From NCBI GenBank assembly GCA_963705515.1, contig CAVPJV010000002.1, positions 186,001-250,000 on the forward strand: 64,000 bases of DNA. Direction: 5' to 3'. This DNA comes from Gaiellasilicea sp963705515 (lineage in GTDB: Bacteria; Actinomycetota; Thermoleophilia; Gaiellales; Gaiellaceae). Each line of letters starts with the position of its first letter. Position 1 is the stretch's first letter. The notes under the pieces are model-generated. The model worked only from the letters and a program-made list of their open reading frames with translations. It did no database searches and was not told the origin of the DNA. This document shows, one piece after another, positions 61,416 to 64,000 of the stretch. The position numbers and the translations under genes are program-made.

Positions 61416-62894
61416 TCACTCGACGCCGGCCGACACGCGGTTGTTCCCGAGCGCTTTCTCGGGCGGGACGAGCTCGTGGCGGAAGAGCCGCCGGTCGAAG
61501 TCCTCGGGAGGAATGACCGGCGTCGGCTGCTGCCGCCACTTCAGCCAGACGTAGACCGGGATCCCGAAGAGCAGCAGCATGAAGCCCTTGGCCAGCCACT
61601 CCTCACCCGAGCCCCAGATCGCCCACACCGAGTAGGCGAAGGCAAGTCCGGCGATCACCGAGTCGCGGGCCAGCTTGGCCCACGTGAACAGCTCGCGCTC
61701 GCGGCTGAACAAGACGAGCTCTGCCGCCGCCGCGTACGCGTAGGCGACCAGCGTCATCCAGGTCGCGAGCAGGACGATGTCGGTGAAGCGGTCCGCGAAG
61801 CTGGCGTTCCAGTTGTAGAGCACCAGCCCGCTCACGAGCACCGACGAGACGACGAGCCCGAAGATCGGCGTTCGCCGCTCGCCGTGGACGCGGGCGAACG
61901 GCCGCGGGAAGAGGCCGTCGTCCGCCGCCGCCATCGAGACGCGGGCGGTCAGCATGATCCAGCCGTTGAGCGCACCGAGCGTCGCGGCCATGGCGACGAG
62001 GGCGATCCACTTGCCCCAGCTGAGACCCAGGAACGTCCCGCCCCAGATCGCGTTCGCCGCGTCGGCGAAGGGCGCCGACGAGCCGGCCAGTGCGGCCTGC
62101 GAAAGAACACCGATGATCGCGACCAGCGCGACCAGGTAGAGCAGCGTCGTCGCGAGTGTGCCGAGGATCGTGGCGCGCGGAATCGTCTTCTCGGGGTCCT
62201 TGACCTCCTCTGCCGGGACGGTCGCCGACTCGAGGCCGATGAATGCCCAGAGGGCGAGTGTCGCCGCGGCGTTGATGTGCCAGTCGAAGCCACCCTCGGC
62301 GGGCGTGAACGGCGTGAAGTTGCCGCCCTCGAAGTAGAAGAGCCCGATCACGCCGATGACTGCGAGCGGCACGAACTTCAGCACCGTCGTCACCACCTGC
62401 GCGACACCGGTCTCCCTGACGCCGAGAATGTTCACCAGCGTGAACAGCCAGACCGCGCCGATCGCGACAGCTGCGGCCAGCCAGTTCGCCGTGTTGACGT
62501 CGCCCCAGAAGACGCCGAGGTAGCCGGCGAAGGCGACGGCGATGGCGGCGTTGCCGACCCAGGCGGCGATCCAGTACGCCCAGGCGGTCTGGAAGCCGAC
62601 GAAGTCGCCGAACGCGCGCCGCGCAAAGTAGTAGGGCCCGCCCGTGCGCGGATGCGCGCGGCCGAGGTTCGCGAACACGAGCGCGAGCAGCATCGCCCCG
62701 ATGCCGGTGAAGACGAGCGCCAGGACCGACGCGGGGCCGGCCTCGCCTGCGAGGACCGCGGGCAGCGTAAAGATCCCGGAGCCGACCATGTTGCCGACCA
62801 CGAGCGCGGTCGCCATCCACAGGCCCATCGAGCGCTTCAGCCGGGGCGTGCCCACCCCCTTGTGCCCATTCGTGGTTGTCGTTGCGACTGCCAT
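61416..62894 (-). CDS. Amino acid permease (APC superfamily)
   Basis: A 492-residue transporter with about 12 helices. The signature GLWMATALVVGNMVGSGIFT is the unwound helix 1 substrate site of APC transporters, followed by NLGRAHPRTGGPYYFARRAF and TLALWAFIGLESATVPAEEV. Its position next to carbamate kinase and ornithine carbamoyltransferase suggests an ArcD-like arginine/ornithine exchange role, but the substrate is not fixed by sequence. ATG 62894 lies 11 bp after the Hsp20 gene stop, on the same strand. Confidence 0.87.
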   Translation of the reverse strand: MAVATTTTNGHKGVGTPRLKRSMGLWMATALVVGNMVGSGIFTLPAVLAGEAGPASVLALVFTGIGAMLLALVFANLGRAHPRTGGPYYFARRAFGDFVGFQTAWAYWIAAWVGNAAIAVAFAGYLGVFWGDVNTANWLAAAVAIGAVWLFTLVNILGVRETGVAQVVTTVLKFVPLAVIGVIGLFYFEGGNFTPFTPAEGGFDWHINAAATLALWAFIGLESATVPAEEVKDPEKTIPRATILGTLATTLLYLVALVAIIGVLSQAALAGSSAPFADAANAIWGGTFLGLSWGKWIALVAMAATLGALNGWIMLTARVSMAAADDGLFPRPFARVHGERRTPIFGLVVSSVLVSGLVLYNWNASFADRFTDIVLLATWMTLVAYAYAAAAELVLFSRERELFTWAKLARDSVIAGLAFAYSVWAIWGSGEEWLAKGFMLLLFGIPVYVWLKWRQQPTPVIPPEDFDRRLFRHELVPPEKALGNNRVSAGVE

Positions 62895-62905
62895 CGCTCC
62901 TCCTC

Positions 62906-63289
62906 TCAGCAGGGCTCTGCGCCCGGGTTGCTGGCGTAGGGCGACCTGTGCCCGATCGGCACGGGGCGAGGCTCGAGCGCCGTCCGGGGGACATGCAGCT
63001 CGAGTGTCCCGTGGGTGTAGAACGCCGTGATCAGGTCGCGGTCGGCGTCGTCGGGCAGTCGGAACGACTCCTCGAGCCGTTCGCGGAGCCTGAAGGCGAC
63101 CGCCTCGTCGTCGGGGTCCTCCACCTGCTCTCCGCGCACGATCAGGCGCGGGCCGACGACGTCGATCGCCAGCTCGCTCTCCAGGAAGTCGGAGACGTCG
63201 AGCTCGATCACGTACTCGCCGCCGTCCTCGCGGACGTTCGCGTGTGCGGGCAGCCGGTGGCCGTAGCCGACAGTTCGCATTGCGGCCAT
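62906..63289 (-). CDS. Hsp20/alpha-crystallin family small heat shock protein
   Basis: A 127-residue chaperone of the small heat shock family. The alpha-crystallin domain covers about 14-105: VREDGGEYVIELDVSDFLES, IDVVGPRLIVRGEQVEDPDD, FRLRERLEESFRLPDDADRD and TAFYTHGTLELHVPRT, which replaces the usual AxxxnGxLxxxxPK. It holds unfolded proteins in the cytoplasm. ATG 63289 follows AAAGGAGG. It may be co-transcribed with the amino-acid permease gene downstream. Confidence 0.85.
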   Translation of the reverse strand: MAAMRTVGYGHRLPAHANVREDGGEYVIELDVSDFLESELAIDVVGPRLIVRGEQVEDPDDEAVAFRLRERLEESFRLPDDADRDLITAFYTHGTLELHVPRTALEPRPVPIGHRSPYASNPGAEPC

Positions 63290-63385
63290 GTGCCCTCCTT
63301 TCGTCGAACCTCAGATCTCCCGGCTGCACCGGCGGAGGGCTCCGTGAAAGGCCTCAGATCGCCGGTGGGGATCTACGGAGCCGAG

Positions 63386-63610
63386 TCAGCCGCGCGGCGC
63401 GCGCCGACTCCGCTTCGCGGGCTCGACGGTCGCGTCGGATCCCGGCCAGTAGAGCGACTCGTGCTCCTCGTCCCAGCGGACGCGGTAGTGCTCATGGTCG
63501 GACGCGGCGTCGAGCACCTCGACGATCACGCCGGTGCGCCGGTGATCGGTGGTCGAGCGGCCGTGGACGACGACGACGTCGCCCGGCTTCGCCTGCACAT
63601 CGCTCTTCAT
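63386..63610 (-). CDS. DUF1918 family protein
   Basis: A 74-residue protein. MKSDVQAKPGDVVVVHGRST and RTGVIVEVLDAASDHEHYRV with RWDEEHESLYWPGSDATVEP match DUF1918, a small beta-barrel-like family common in actinobacteria, of unknown function. GGAGGAG sits 6 nt before ATG 63610; ATG 63613 is too close to it. The gene ends in a basic tail. It lies 96 bp upstream of the Hsp20 gene. Confidence 0.82.
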   Translation of the reverse strand: MKSDVQAKPGDVVVVHGRSTTDHRRTGVIVEVLDAASDHEHYRVRWDEEHESLYWPGSDATVEPAKRSRRAPRG

Positions 63611-63803
63611 CATTAGCTCCTCCAGCTCGCTTGCTGACACATCGACGGTCGCTCTCGGCGCGGCGGGCCGCATCGGCGAAAGCGCTGAACGGCCTTCGGC
63701 CAACTACGCGGATCCGGTCGAACGCTGACCTCCATGTGCGTGAGTTCCCCGATGCTGCGGCCGCCGTACGGAGCGACGCTGTACAACGACGGAAGGAGAA
63801 GCC

Positions 63804-64000
63804 ATGGTCGCGTTCCGCCCGGGTGGCAGAACACGCAGGACGACGCTCCTGCTCGCGGTGGCCGTCGCGATGACTGCGGCGGCCGCGCTCGCGATCGGGA
63901 TCCTCCTCTTCGGCGACTTCGGCGGCACCGAAGGCCGCATCCTGCTCACGACGGTGCTGCTCGCCGTGCACGGCGCGCTCGCGGTCCCGGCGGCCGTCCT
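63804..64000 (+). CDS. Membrane protein (3' end outside window)
   Basis: The first 65 codons of a plus-strand gene. After a basic start (MVAFRPGGRTRRTT) come two hydrophobic helices (LLLAVAVAMTAAAALAIGIL and LLTTVLLAVHGALAVPAAV). GGAAGGAG precedes the ATG. The frame is open to the window's right edge, so only an N-terminal fragment is seen and the family cannot be assigned. Confidence 0.65.
   Translation, partial: MVAFRPGGRTRRTTLLLAVAVAMTAAAALAIGILLFGDFGGTEGRILLTTVLLAVHGALAVPAAV

Overview
The window is chromosomal DNA of a high-GC actinobacterium. Dense gene packing, stop/start overlaps (ATGA, GTGA), many GTG starts, many promoter-like TAnnnT hexamers 6-8 nt before start codons, and gene types such as DUF6328, DUF1918, a B12-dependent ribonucleotide reductase and excalibur-type nucleases suggest class Thermoleophilia (Gaiellales/Solirubrobacterales-like). 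This placement rests on gene content only. At least fourteen genes, including the essential tmk, carry single-base frameshifts. Those outside the integrase remnant look like assembly errors rather than true pseudogenes.

Layout. 1-7923 (minus): a sugar ABC transporter operon (ATPase, lipoprotein, two permeases, one with an inserted B-type domain), ending in a flavoprotein, a membrane/beta-helix protein and a GH15 glucoamylase-like enzyme. 7972-13952 (plus): zinc-type CDF transporter, SDR, glycogen-debranching-like enzyme, family 4 glycosyltransferase, MATE transporter. 13959-22729: PPOX protein, MBL hydrolase, cystathionine gamma-synthase, YcaQ-like protein, methyltransferase, FliA/WhiG-type sigma factor, DUF6328 protein, threonine dehydratase, ornithine cyclodeaminase, aldo/keto reductase, XRE regulator. 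22918-28568: two secreted glycosidase paralogs around a nuclease and several small genes, including a 17-codon micro-ORF. 28561-31597: a Fur-family regulator and a CbiMNQO cobalt/nickel ECF importer, with a palindromic Fur-type operator. 32018-35098: a 1026-residue protein with a putative zinc-protease motif. 35420-38194: nrdJ. 38365-46689: envelope and polysaccharide genes, tmk, holB and an ECF sigma factor with a long C-terminal tail.

46747-49900 is a small genomic island beside tRNA-Thr(CGT). It holds a two-gene cassette with a HEPN-like motif, a decayed tyrosine integrase and a secreted protein. I consider this cassette the best candidate for an undescribed (defence-like) system.

49988-57152 is an ArsR regulator translationally coupled to a six-subunit group 4 [NiFe]-hydrogenase-like complex (HyfB, C, E, F, G, I). 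Its large subunit keeps all four nickel-site cysteines and ends exactly at the residue where maturation proteases normally cut. 57220-64000 holds a sigma factor, a carbamate kinase / ornithine carbamoyltransferase / cyclic-2,3-diphosphoglycerate-synthetase-like / amino-acid permease operon, Hsp20, a DUF1918 protein and a partial membrane protein.

The metal-related genes fit together: a Fur-regulated Co/Ni importer could supply both the B12-dependent reductase and the NiFe enzyme. That link is inference.
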